From NCBI GenBank assembly GCA_934133165.1, contig CAKPAW010000004.1, positions 68,619 to 132,618 of the forward strand: a DNA stretch of 64,000 nt, written 5' to 3'. The notes below the pieces were generated by a model, which did no database searches, was not told where the DNA came from, and saw only the letters and a list, made by a program, of their open reading frames with translations. The position numbers and the translations under genes are program-made. Source of the stretch: an uncultured Clostridia bacterium. GTDB taxonomy: Bacteria > Bacillota > Clostridia > TANB77 > CAG-508. Shown here in pieces: positions 32,768 to 41,185 of the stretch (position 1 is its first letter; every line of letters begins with the position of its first letter).

Positions 32768-33655
32768 ATGTTAATTACTGCCAAAAATGTAGTGAAAAAA
32801 TTTGATAAATTTACTGCATTAAATCATTTTAACATGAATGTGCCAGAAGGTAGCATTTATGGGTTAGTTGGACCAAATGGCTCTGGAAAAACAACTACAA
32901 TAAAACACCTAATAGGAATGTACAAACAAGATGAAGGAGAAATTTTAGTAAACAACGAAAAAGTATATGACAATGAAAAAGTAAAAAGCAAAATAGCATA
33001 TATTAGTGATGATTTATACTTTTTCCACGGATATAGTATTAAAGATATGGCTAAATTTTATAGTAAAATATACAAAGATTTTAGTTTTGAAAAATTTAAT
33101 GACTTACAAAAAGTATTTAATATTGATGTGAAAAGAAAAGTTAATAAACTTTCAAAAGGAATGAAAAAGCAAGTAGCATTTTGGCTTACAATTTCATGTA
33201 ATCCAGAAATAATGATATTAGATGAACCAATAGATGGATTAGATCCTATTATGAAAGAAAATGTTTGGAAAATTCTCTTAGAAGAAGTTAAAAAAAGAAA
33301 AATGACAGTAATTATATCATCACATAACCTAAAAGAATTAGAAAATGTATGTACAAATATAGGAATTATGAAAAATGGTGAAATGATATTAGAGAAAGAA
33401 CTAGAAAAGAAAGACAATAATATACAAAAGGTACAAATTGTATTTTCTAATAATTCACAAATAAGTAAAATAAGAGAAAAACTTTCTATATTAAAAGAAG
33501 AAAAAGTAGGAAGTGTATATTATTTCATAGTCAAAGGTGAACAAAAAGAAATAGAAGACATACTAAATAAATACAAATTAACATTAATGGAATTTTTACC
33601 TCTATCATTAGAAGAAGTATTTATGTTTGAAAATGGAGGTGAAGCAGATGTTTAG
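32768..33655 (+). CDS. ABC transporter ATP-binding protein
   Basis: 295 residues. Walker A GPNGSGKTT near residue 36, a Q-loop replaced by AYISDDLYFF, signature LSKGMKKQ (in place of LSGGQ), Walker B IMILDEPIDGLDP and the switch histidine in ISSHNLKELE. The C-terminal 80 residues are a regulatory extension. The set fits YtrB/CcmA-like exporters of Firmicutes, which often handle antibiotics or wall-active compounds; substrate is unknown. It overlaps the permease gene by 8 nt, so the two are translationally coupled. No GntR-type regulator, common next to such pairs, is adjacent. Confidence 0.9.
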   Translation: MLITAKNVVKKFDKFTALNHFNMNVPEGSIYGLVGPNGSGKTTTIKHLIGMYKQDEGEILVNNEKVYDNEKVKSKIAYISDDLYFFHGYSIKDMAKFYSKIYKDFSFEKFNDLQKVFNIDVKRKVNKLSKGMKKQVAFWLTISCNPEIMILDEPIDGLDPIMKENVWKILLEEVKKRKMTVIISSHNLKELENVCTNIGIMKNGEMILEKELEKKDNNIQKVQIVFSNNSQISKIREKLSILKEEKVGSVYYFIVKGEQKEIEDILNKYKLTLMEFLPLSLEEVFMFENGGEADV

Positions 33656-35582
33656 TTATGGAATATTTAAATCAAATATAAAAAGATTTTGGATTGTCCC
33701 AGCTGTAGCAATAATTATTTTATTTTTAGTAACAACTTTTCAAATGATATTAAGAACAAATGATATAAAGGAAAGAAGAACAGATTATATTAACGATATA
33801 ATTATCCTAGATGAAGAAAAAGCAGATTATTCAGGTATGATTAATCAACCAAATAGAATAGAAGCAAGTACTGAGACTCAAAATTATTCATCAGACATAG
33901 TTATGATAAGTGCTCCAACAATAAGTGATGTGACAGACGAAAATATTATTGCTATAAACAATAATATTGTAAATGAAATAACAAATAATACAACAAGTAA
34001 TGTAACAAATACTGTGCAGGTAGTTGATGAAGATAGCATTGAGCCATATTATTCACCAAATAATTATGATAGAGAACATTATATAGAGATTTTATATAAT
34101 CCAATAGTATTGTTAACAATATTTGTATTGCCAGTACTAGTATCAATATTACTATTTAAATATACAAATGAAGAAAAGAGTAGTTCATTTATACATGGAC
34201 TTCCAATATCAAAGAGAAAACTATATATAACTAATATTTTAACAGGAATAGTAATGTATGTAATACCATTTTTAGTAAATCTAATTATAATAATATTATT
34301 AAACTTAGGAGAAATGGGAAAATACATACAATTTGCAGATATAATGAAATGGTTTGGAATTTGCATGTTGTATAATACAATATTCTTTGCATTTGCCACA
34401 TTTATAGGAACATTCTGTGCATCTAAAATTTCACATGGAATACTTACCTATATATTAATGTATGCACCGGTAGGAGTTCTTGTATTAACATCAGCAATAA
34501 CAGAAAATATACTTTATGGATTTAAAGGATTATCTAGTAATTTTGAAGAATTTACAAAACTGCCATTTATAAAAATAATAGAAGACTTTAGAGAAATGAG
34601 TTCATATTATTTGTCTCAAACAATTGAATTTGAGACATCTACAATAATTATATATATTACTTCAATAATTGTAATGCTAGTTTTAGGATATTTCATATAC
34701 AAAAAGAGAAAGTTGGAAATAACAAAAGAATTTATAGCATTTAAAGGAATTAGAAGTTTTGTAAAATACGCAGCTACATTTTTAGTTAATTTACTTTCAT
34801 ACATGTATTTTTATGATGTAATAGGAAAGCACAATATAAGAACACTTTTAGCTTCATTTATTATAACTTTAATAGCATATTTAATAATAGAAATGATATT
34901 AAAAAAGACATACAAAGTATTTAAATCAATTATAGGATTTATAGTATATGCAGTTATTATAACAATAACATTTGTAATATTAAGTACTGGAGCTTTTGGA
35001 TATGAAACAAGAATACCGAAAGCAGAAAATGTGGAAGAAGTTAGTTTTAAAGTAAGAAATGAAACTATTAATTTTAAAGAAAAACAAAATATAGAAAATA
35101 TAATAAACTTCCAACAAAAATTAGTAGATGAAAAGAAAAAAGGATATACTGAATATACAATAGAATATAAACTAAAAGGTGGTAGAAAAATAACCAGAAA
35201 GTATGATATAAACAACAGCCTTTATAAAGAAGAACTAAATAAAATATTAACAAGTAATGAATATTATGAAGAAAAAATAAAACAGATAGAAGATGTTCAA
35301 AAAATAAAAAGAATAACTATAAATATAAGTTATAAAGAGCAATATTCAACTAAAACTATTAGAATAAAAGAATCAGACATGTCAGATTTTATAGAAAATT
35401 TGATAAAAGATATAAAAAATAGAAAAGCAACTATAAATGATAATGAATATGTATCAGAAGTAGCAAGAAAAAATGATAAATTAAGAAGCATATATGTGCA
35501 AGTGGAATTAAAAGAAGATGTAAGTAAAATAATAAGATATATTAGTTTTGAAGATATAAATATAGAAAAATATATAAGATAA
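33648..35582 (+). CDS. ABC transporter permease protein
   Basis: 644 residues. One N-terminal transmembrane helix (FWIVPAVAIIILFLVTTF) is followed by an extracytoplasmic segment of about 115 residues rich in Asn and Thr. About eight more helices then run from about residue 150 to 450. A C-terminal soluble domain of about 180 residues is rich in Lys and Glu and probably lies outside the membrane. The start at 33648 has GGAGGTG 7 nt upstream and overlaps the ATPase gene end (ATGTTTAG). It is the membrane partner of the preceding ATPase. Family resembles YtrC/D-type ABC-2 permeases; the exact family is not certain. Confidence 0.85.
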   Translation: MFSYGIFKSNIKRFWIVPAVAIIILFLVTTFQMILRTNDIKERRTDYINDIIILDEEKADYSGMINQPNRIEASTETQNYSSDIVMISAPTISDVTDENIIAINNNIVNEITNNTTSNVTNTVQVVDEDSIEPYYSPNNYDREHYIEILYNPIVLLTIFVLPVLVSILLFKYTNEEKSSSFIHGLPISKRKLYITNILTGIVMYVIPFLVNLIIIILLNLGEMGKYIQFADIMKWFGICMLYNTIFFAFATFIGTFCASKISHGILTYILMYAPVGVLVLTSAITENILYGFKGLSSNFEEFTKLPFIKIIEDFREMSSYYLSQTIEFETSTIIIYITSIIVMLVLGYFIYKKRKLEITKEFIAFKGIRSFVKYAATFLVNLLSYMYFYDVIGKHNIRTLLASFIITLIAYLIIEMILKKTYKVFKSIIGFIVYAVIITITFVILSTGAFGYETRIPKAENVEEVSFKVRNETINFKEKQNIENIINFQQKLVDEKKKGYTEYTIEYKLKGGRKITRKYDINNSLYKEELNKILTSNEYYEEKIKQIEDVQKIKRITINISYKEQYSTKTIRIKESDMSDFIENLIKDIKNRKATINDNEYVSEVARKNDKLRSIYVQVELKEDVSKIIRYISFEDINIEKYIR

Positions 35583-35586
35583 TTTG

Positions 35587-35628
35587 AAAAGAGTAGATAT
35601 GTTTTAATACGTATTTACTCTTTTATAT
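35587..35628 (+). terminator. Terminator of the ABC transporter operon
   Basis: AAAAGAGTA/TACTCTTTT outer stem, then TATATT; moderate strength. Confidence 0.65.
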
Positions 35629-35662
35629 TCCATAAATAAAGAAATTAAAATTATCATAAGAC

Positions 35663-35691
35663 TTGTAAAAGCTAAAAAAATATTATATAAT
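35663..35691 (+). promoter_or_regulatory. Sigma-A-type promoter of the SNF2 helicase gene
   Basis: TTGTAA, 17 nt, TATAAT, 45 nt before the ATG. Confidence 0.7.
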
Positions 35692-35736
35692 ATATCACTA
35701 GAAAAAATGAGAAATTTAATATAAGAAGGAGTAAAA

Positions 35737-38700
35737 ATGATAGTAAATCCAGAAATATTAAAAGAACTACGTACCTCTGCAGGAAACACAATAGAAGAAA
35801 AAGCAGAAGGATATGTAGATAGCAAAAAAGTAAAAATAACAAAAGTAACTTATGAAGATAAGAACAACTTTGAAATTCGCTCTAAAGTAAGAGGCACAGA
35901 AATTTATGATGTTCATATAAAAGTGGAAAAAGGCGAAATAGAATATGTAAGTTGTAATTGCCCAGACTATTATGGACACTATGGAACATGTAAGCATATT
36001 CTAGCGACAGCTATAGAATTTAGTAACAACGAAAATTATGTAAGAATATTTTCTGGAGATATAGAACAAAAACCAACAGATATACAAATGTATAATAAAT
36101 ATCAAAAAAGAGAAGAAAAATATCGTGAATTTAAACAATTAATAAACAACTTTTATCCAACTCATGAGGAAACAAATGAGCAAAATAAAACGAAGATTAT
36201 GCCACATAGCATAAAAATAGAACCAAAACTAATTTACAATACATATCTAAAAACATTAAAAATGGAAGTAAAAATTGGAGAAAAACAATTTTACAAAATA
36301 AAAAATCTAGTTGAATTTTATGACAGAATGCAAAAGAAGGAATTTTATCGTTATGGAACAAAACTTGAATTTGTACACGAAGAAGAAGCATTTGATAAAG
36401 AGTCAATACCACTATTACAATACATTTTAAAGTATGCAGAAATAATAAAATATGCAAACGAAGCAACAAACCAATACACATATTATGGAAGAACAATGGA
36501 AGATAGCTATATAACTATTTCTAATACAGGTATGGACGAATTATTTGAAGTATTAGAGGGGAAAGAAGTTATACTTCAAAAAGAAAATATAGAAAAGAAA
36601 ATATTATTCTTAAAACAAACACCAGAAATAAAATTTGAAATAAAAGAAGAAAATGCAAAAGAATATGCATTAATTCCTAACATAGATGTTTATGAATATG
36701 ATGTAATTGAAGGCAGAAAAGCTATATATTTCTTTATGCAAAACATCTTATATAAATGTGATGATAGTTTCAAAGAAACATTAAAATTACTTCAAACATT
36801 TAGAAACAGTTTTACAAACCATATAGTATTTCCAAAGAAAGAAGTTTCAAAACTATTTTCAATAGTATTTCCAAAAGTAAGAGACAAAATAGAAGTAAGT
36901 AGCTTAAATGAAGATGAAATAAAAAAATATATACCAAAAGAGCTTTTTGTAAAAGTATATTTAGACTATAATGAGCAAAATTTTATAACAGCAGATATAA
37001 GATTTATATATGAAGATAAAGAATTCAATCCATTATTAGAGCAAGAGATGGGCTTCGCAAGAGATGTAGCAAAGGAAGATGAAGTACTAGAAATATTTAA
37101 AAATTCTGGTTTCATGTTAGAAGTTGAAAAAGCAAGATTAATTTTGGTTAATGAAAACTTAATCTATAATTTTTTATCTTCAGATATTGAGACATACATG
37201 AAAAAATTTGAAGTTTTAGCAACAGACAATTTTAAGAAAAAAGAAATAAAAGAACCTAAAATTGGAAGTTTAGGAGTAAGAATAGAAAACAATTTACTAA
37301 GTGTAGATTTCTCAAATTTAGACTTTGAACCATCAGAATTAAAAGAAATAATGCAAAAATATCACTTAAAGAAAAAATATCATAGATTAAAAGATGGAAG
37401 TTTTATAACATTAGAAAAAAACGAAACAATAGAACTTTTAGATAGTATGACAAATGGGCTAGATATAAACTTTAAAGAACTAGAAAAAGGCGAAGTTAAA
37501 CTTCCTATATATAGAAGTTTATATTTAGACAGAATGTTAGAAAATATAAAAGGTACAATAATTACTAAAAATGAAAATTACAAAGAGTTGGTAAACAAGG
37601 TTGAAAATAAAGAACTAAATGAAGAAATAAACTTACCTAAAAATTTAAATGCATCTTTAAGAAGTTATCAAAAGGTAGGATACAAATGGTTAAAAGTATT
37701 AGATAACTATGGATTTGGCGGAATATTAGCAGACGACATGGGACTTGGAAAAACAATTCAACTATTGGCAGTAATCTTAGATTATGTACAAAACGAAAAA
37801 AAGCCAAAACCAAGTATTGTTGTATGTCCAAGCTCACTTTCACTAAACTGGCAAAATGAAATAAAAAAATTCACACCAGATTTAACATCACTTGTAATAC
37901 ATGGAAATGCAGATGAAAGAGTAAAGCAGATAAAAAGTATACCAAAATATAACATAGTAATTACATCGTATGACTTGTTAAAAAGAGATATAGAAACATA
38001 CAAAGAGCTAAATTATGAATTCAAGTTTATAATTGCAGATGAAGCACAATATATTAAAAATAACAATACACAAAATGCAAAAGCTATAAAAGAGATAAAT
38101 GCAAGCACAAAATATGCTTTAACAGGAACTCCAATAGAAAACTCTTTATCAGAATTATGGTCTATATTTGACTTTATAATGCCAGGATATTTATTTGGCT
38201 ATAGGAAATTTAAAGAATTATATGAAATGCCAATAGTAAAAGATGAAGATAGTGTGGCTATGAGAAAACTAAAAATGCTTATAGAGCCATTTATATTAAG
38301 AAGAATAAAAGGAGAGGTTTTAACAGAACTTCCAGATAAAACAATAACAGTACTTAATAATGAAATGGAAGAAGAACAACAAAAAATATATATGTCTTAT
38401 ATGCAAAATGCTAGAAGTGAAATGATGCAAGAAATAAATGTTAATGGTTTTGAAAAGAGTCAAATAAAAATACTAGCACTATTAATGAGATTAAGACAAA
38501 TATGTTGCCATCCAGCTTTATTTTTAAGTGACTATAAAGCAGAAAGCAGTAAACTTAATCAATGTATAGAAGTAATAAAAGACGCTGTAGACTCAGGTCA
38601 CAAAATTTTACTATTTTCTAGTTATACAGGGATGTTTCCTTTGATAGAAGAAAAACTAAAAAAAGAAAAAATAGAATATTCTAAACTAACTGGACAAACA

Positions 38701-39057
38701 AAAGTTGGTGAAAGAATTAAACTTGTAGATGAATTTAATGAAGATGAAAATAAAAAGGTATTTCTAATTTCATTAAAAGCAGGAGGAACAGGACTAAACT
38801 TAATTGGTGCAGACATGGTAATTCACTATGATCCATGGTGGAATATATCAGCAGAAAACCAAGCAACAGATAGAACATATAGAATAGGACAAAAGAAAAA
38901 TGTTCAAGTATATAAGTTAATTACAAAAAACTCTATAGAAGAAAAAATTTATGAACTACAAGAAAGAAAATCAAAGCTTATAGATAACGTATTATCTACG
39001 AACGAAATATTCTTAAACAAACTTTCTAAAGAAGAAATAATGGAATTGTTTAAATAA
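35737..39057 (+). CDS. SNF2/RapA-family helicase-like ATPase with SWIM zinc finger
   Basis: 1106 residues. An N-terminal SWIM zinc finger (CNCPDYYGHYGTCKHILA near residues 74-91) is followed by a long middle region (about 100-630) typical of bacterial SNF2 proteins. The motor then has motif I DDMGLGKTIQ near 664, ITSYDLLK, DEAQ near 767 and LTGTPIENSLSELW. The second RecA lobe carries LLFSSYTGMF and LKAGGTGLNLIGADMVIHYDPWW, ending with QATDRTYRIGQ. Such proteins translocate on double-stranded DNA and may remodel RNA polymerase or other complexes, but the role of this SWIM class is unproven. It is a single gene with AAGGAG 6 nt before the ATG. Confidence 0.93.
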   Translation: MIVNPEILKELRTSAGNTIEEKAEGYVDSKKVKITKVTYEDKNNFEIRSKVRGTEIYDVHIKVEKGEIEYVSCNCPDYYGHYGTCKHILATAIEFSNNENYVRIFSGDIEQKPTDIQMYNKYQKREEKYREFKQLINNFYPTHEETNEQNKTKIMPHSIKIEPKLIYNTYLKTLKMEVKIGEKQFYKIKNLVEFYDRMQKKEFYRYGTKLEFVHEEEAFDKESIPLLQYILKYAEIIKYANEATNQYTYYGRTMEDSYITISNTGMDELFEVLEGKEVILQKENIEKKILFLKQTPEIKFEIKEENAKEYALIPNIDVYEYDVIEGRKAIYFFMQNILYKCDDSFKETLKLLQTFRNSFTNHIVFPKKEVSKLFSIVFPKVRDKIEVSSLNEDEIKKYIPKELFVKVYLDYNEQNFITADIRFIYEDKEFNPLLEQEMGFARDVAKEDEVLEIFKNSGFMLEVEKARLILVNENLIYNFLSSDIETYMKKFEVLATDNFKKKEIKEPKIGSLGVRIENNLLSVDFSNLDFEPSELKEIMQKYHLKKKYHRLKDGSFITLEKNETIELLDSMTNGLDINFKELEKGEVKLPIYRSLYLDRMLENIKGTIITKNENYKELVNKVENKELNEEINLPKNLNASLRSYQKVGYKWLKVLDNYGFGGILADDMGLGKTIQLLAVILDYVQNEKKPKPSIVVCPSSLSLNWQNEIKKFTPDLTSLVIHGNADERVKQIKSIPKYNIVITSYDLLKRDIETYKELNYEFKFIIADEAQYIKNNNTQNAKAIKEINASTKYALTGTPIENSLSELWSIFDFIMPGYLFGYRKFKELYEMPIVKDEDSVAMRKLKMLIEPFILRRIKGEVLTELPDKTITVLNNEMEEEQQKIYMSYMQNARSEMMQEINVNGFEKSQIKILALLMRLRQICCHPALFLSDYKAESSKLNQCIEVIKDAVDSGHKILLFSSYTGMFPLIEEKLKKEKIEYSKLTGQTKVGERIKLVDEFNEDENKKVFLISLKAGGTGLNLIGADMVIHYDPWWNISAENQATDRTYRIGQKKNVQVYKLITKNSIEEKIYELQERKSKLIDNVLSTNEIFLNKLSKEEIMELFK

Positions 39058-39080
39058 AATGGAAATTATTGTAAAAGCAC

Positions 39081-39109
39081 TTGACAATATAAAAGCAATA
39101 TAGTATTAT
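39081..39109 (+). promoter_or_regulatory. Strong promoter of antisense-type sRNA B
   Basis: Perfect TTGACA, 17 nt, TATTAT, identical boxes to the promoter of sRNA A. Confidence 0.8.
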
Positions 39110-39115
39110 TATTTT

Positions 39116-39187
39116 AGAAATAGCATTAAGTGATTATTTATAAAACCAATAAAAAAACTCGCGAGTTCCGTTCGCGAGTTTTTTATG
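39116..39187 (+). ncRNA. Putative antitoxin sRNA B (about 71 nt)
   Basis: The predicted RNA runs from the promoter at 39081-39109 to a very stable terminator hairpin (39152-39184). Its 5' part (39122-39148) matches 24 of 27 bases of the + strand at 39244-39270. That stretch covers the region from the ribosome binding site spacer through the start codon and first six codons of the - strand peptide gene. The RNA can therefore pair with that mRNA; one of the three mismatches becomes a G-U pair. In addition both transcripts contain the shared terminator hairpin. The layout equals that of RNA II in par/Fst-type systems. Not experimentally known. Confidence 0.72.
39152..39184. terminator. Shared bidirectional terminator of locus B
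   Basis: A 13-bp perfect stem AAAAAACTCGCGA/TCGCGAGTTTTTT has a 7-nt loop. The T-run is present in both directions. It ends the sRNA on the + strand and the peptide mRNA on the - strand, so the two RNAs overlap here. Confidence 0.88.
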
Positions 39188-39197
39188 TACATATTTA

Positions 39198-39263
39198 TTA
39201 TTTAAATAATAAAAGAATTAAATAAATAATTATAAGTACAATAAGCATTAAGTGCTTGTTCAT
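39198..39263 (-). CDS. Small transmembrane peptide, putative type I toxin B (21 aa)
   Basis: A 21-residue reading frame: MNKHLM, then an uninterrupted run of Ile, Leu, Val and Tyr (LIVLIIIYLILLLF) and a final Lys. The AAAGGAGG site 7 nt before the ATG is excellent. The size and all-hydrophobic helix resemble Ibs-, Fst- or TisB-like membrane-acting type I toxins, but the sequence itself is not one I recognise. Its start region is complementary to sRNA B, and both genes converge on a shared terminator. Alternatives are a small membrane-complex subunit such as CydX-like peptides; the facing antisense RNA makes the toxin reading more likely (inference). Confidence 0.7.
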   Translation of the reverse strand: MNKHLMLIVLIIIYLILLLFK

Positions 39264-39311
39264 AAAACCACCTCCTTTTAAAGAATACTCTCTACTGAAG
39301 AGGCAGAAAAA

Positions 39312-39340
39312 ATTATATAATATAATTAACATAAAGTAAA
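39312..39340 (-). promoter_or_regulatory. Sigma-A-type promoter of peptide gene B
   Basis: On the - strand: TTTACT, 17 nt, TATAAT. The expected mRNA of about 155 nt has CCTC in its leader, able to pair with GAGG of the ribosome binding site. Confidence 0.7.
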
Positions 39341-39386
39341 GAAAAATCGTAAGACAAAAAATGACATAAAATTGAAAAATGAACAA

Positions 39387-39415
39387 TTGAAAACAATAAG
39401 TAAGTATGATATTAT
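39387..39415 (+). promoter_or_regulatory. Sigma-A-type promoter of trmFO
   Basis: TTGAAA, 17 nt, TATTAT, 31 nt before the ATG. Confidence 0.65.
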
Positions 39416-39446
39416 ATGAATATTAAATAGAGTTAGGAGAAATTAA

Positions 39447-40808
39447 ATGAAAGATTATATAACAATAATAGGTGGAGGTTTAGCAGGATGTGAAGCGGCA
39501 TACCAAATAGCAAAAGCAGGAATAAAAGTAAAACTATATGAAATGAAACCAGAAGAGTTTTCTAAAGCTCATACAAATGAAAATTTGGCAGAAATAGTAT
39601 GCAGTAATTCATTTAAATCAAATTTACACACAAACGCATGTGGTTTATTAAAAGAAGAATTAAGAATATTAGATAGCCTGCTTATAAAAGTTGCAGATGA
39701 AACTGCAGTTCCAGCGGGGCAAGCATTAGCAGTAGATAGAGAAAAGTTTTCTGAAAAAGTAACAAATACTTTAGAAAACATGGAAAATATAGAAATAATA
39801 AGAAAAGAAGTAACATCTTTAGAAAATTTAATAAATGATGGAATAGTAATAATAGCAACAGGGCCACTTACATCAAACAAATTAGCAGAAGAAATAAAGA
39901 AACTAACAGGAGAAAAAGAACTTGCATTTTATGATGCAGCAGCTCCTATAATAGAAAAAGATAGTATAGACTTTAACATAGCTTTTTATGGAAATAGATA
40001 TGATGAAGAACGAGGAAAAGACGAAGATGTAGAAGAGTGGAAGAAAAGAATAGAAAACCAAGAACAGAGCTATATAAATCTACCTCTGAACAAAGAAGAA
40101 TATGAAAATTTTGTAAATGAACTAGTAAATGCAGAAATAGTTGAATTACATGAATTTGAAAAAAGAGAAATATTTGAAGGCTGTATGCCAATAGAGGTTA
40201 TGGCAAAAAGAGGACTAGACACATTAAGATTTGGTCCTTTAAAACCAGTAGGGTTTACAGACTTAAGAACGGCAAGAAGGCCATATGCATTAGTTCAATT
40301 AAGACAAGATAATGACGAAGGCACAATATATAACATAGTAGGTTTTCAAACAAATTTAAAATTTGGAGAACAAAAAAGAGTATTTTCTTTAATTCCTGGG
40401 TTAGAAAATGCAGAATTCATAAAATACGGGGTAATGCACAGAAATACATTTATAAATTCACCAAAACTACTAGATGGTACTTATAAAATGAAAGAACATT
40501 CAAATATATATTTTGCAGGACAAATAACAGGAGTAGAAGGATATGTTGAATCAATTTCATCTGGAATGGTAGCTTCTTTAAATGCAATACAAGATTTTAA
40601 TAAAACACATAAGAAAATAATATTTCCAAAAGATACAATGATAGGTGCATTAAGCAATTATATATCAACTGATAATGAAAATTTCCAACCTATGAATGCA
40701 AACTTTGGAATAGTACCTTCTTTAGAAGAAAGAATAAAAGACAAAAAAATAAAATATGGAAAACTTGCAGATAAAGCAATAGAAAGTTTAAGAAAAGTTA
40801 CTTTTTAA
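39447..40808 (+). CDS. trmFO: Methylenetetrahydrofolate-tRNA (uracil-5-)-methyltransferase TrmFO
   Basis: 453 residues. This folate- and FAD-dependent enzyme forms m5U54 in the T loop of tRNAs. FAD-binding IIGGGLAGCEAAYQIAK is near residue 6. Family segments AEIVCSNSFKSN, VPAGQALAVDREKFS, FEGCMPIEVMAKRG and VGFQTNLKFGEQKRVF follow. GQITGVEGYVESISSGM lies near the C-terminus. TAGGAG lies 7 nt before the ATG. Confidence 0.97.
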   Translation: MKDYITIIGGGLAGCEAAYQIAKAGIKVKLYEMKPEEFSKAHTNENLAEIVCSNSFKSNLHTNACGLLKEELRILDSLLIKVADETAVPAGQALAVDREKFSEKVTNTLENMENIEIIRKEVTSLENLINDGIVIIATGPLTSNKLAEEIKKLTGEKELAFYDAAAPIIEKDSIDFNIAFYGNRYDEERGKDEDVEEWKKRIENQEQSYINLPLNKEEYENFVNELVNAEIVELHEFEKREIFEGCMPIEVMAKRGLDTLRFGPLKPVGFTDLRTARRPYALVQLRQDNDEGTIYNIVGFQTNLKFGEQKRVFSLIPGLENAEFIKYGVMHRNTFINSPKLLDGTYKMKEHSNIYFAGQITGVEGYVESISSGMVASLNAIQDFNKTHKKIIFPKDTMIGALSNYISTDNENFQPMNANFGIVPSLEERIKDKKIKYGKLADKAIESLRKVTF

Positions 40809-40830
40809 AGTAGCTTTTTACTTTTTTATA
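40807..40830 (+). terminator. Possible terminator of trmFO
   Basis: AAAGTA/TACTTT short stem followed by T residues, overlapping the stop codon. Confidence 0.45.
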
Positions 40831-40837
40831 TTTTAGG

Positions 40838-40862
40838 AAAGTTATCATAGTATGATAACTTT
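40838..40862. other. Perfect 25-bp palindrome upstream of the coiled-coil gene cluster
   Basis: AAAGTTATCATA and TATGATAACTTT flank a single central G. No T-run follows, so it reads more like a dimeric protein operator or an RNA stabiliser than a terminator. Confidence 0.55.
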
Positions 40863-40941
40863 AAAAAATGTATTAAAAATAAAGAAAAATGTTACAAAAA
40901 TAAGTCAAAAATATTAAATTTTTATAACATTTTTAATTATT

Positions 40942-40983
40942 TTACATAATATTGTTGCACGTTATGTAATTTTATGGTAAAAT
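40942..40983 (+). promoter_or_regulatory. Promoter with overlapping inverted repeat, coiled-coil gene cluster
   Basis: TTGCAC (40955-40960), 17 nt, TAAAAT (40978-40983). TTACATAA (40942-40949) and TTATGTAA (40962-40969) form an inverted repeat around the -35 box, a typical repressor position. Confidence 0.6.
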
Positions 40984-41029
40984 AATAAGCAAGTATGAGA
41001 ATACAAAAGAATTGAAAGGAGAAAAAACT

Positions 41030-41167
41030 ATGGATAAAGATATAGTTAACTTTGAAGATTATGATATACAAGTAGATTTAAAAGAAATTGAAAAAATGGA
41101 CAAAAAAGAATTAGAGAAATGTAAGAAAAAAATAGAAGAAATAAAAGAAATGTTAAATAAAAAATAG
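41030..41167 (+). CDS. Small hypothetical protein (45 aa), charged helix
   Basis: Reading frame MDKDIVNFEDYDIQVDLKE, followed by a lysine/glutamate-rich helix to the end. AAAGGAG is 9 nt before the ATG. It is the first gene after the promoter at 40955-40983 and lies 18 nt before the next gene, so it is probably expressed. I do not recognise it. The acidic first half and helical second half would suit a partner-binding peptide for the coiled-coil protein next door (speculative). Confidence 0.6.
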   Translation: MDKDIVNFEDYDIQVDLKEIEKMDKKELEKCKKKIEEIKEMLNKK

Positions 41168-41185
41168 AAAGGGGAAATAGAAACT

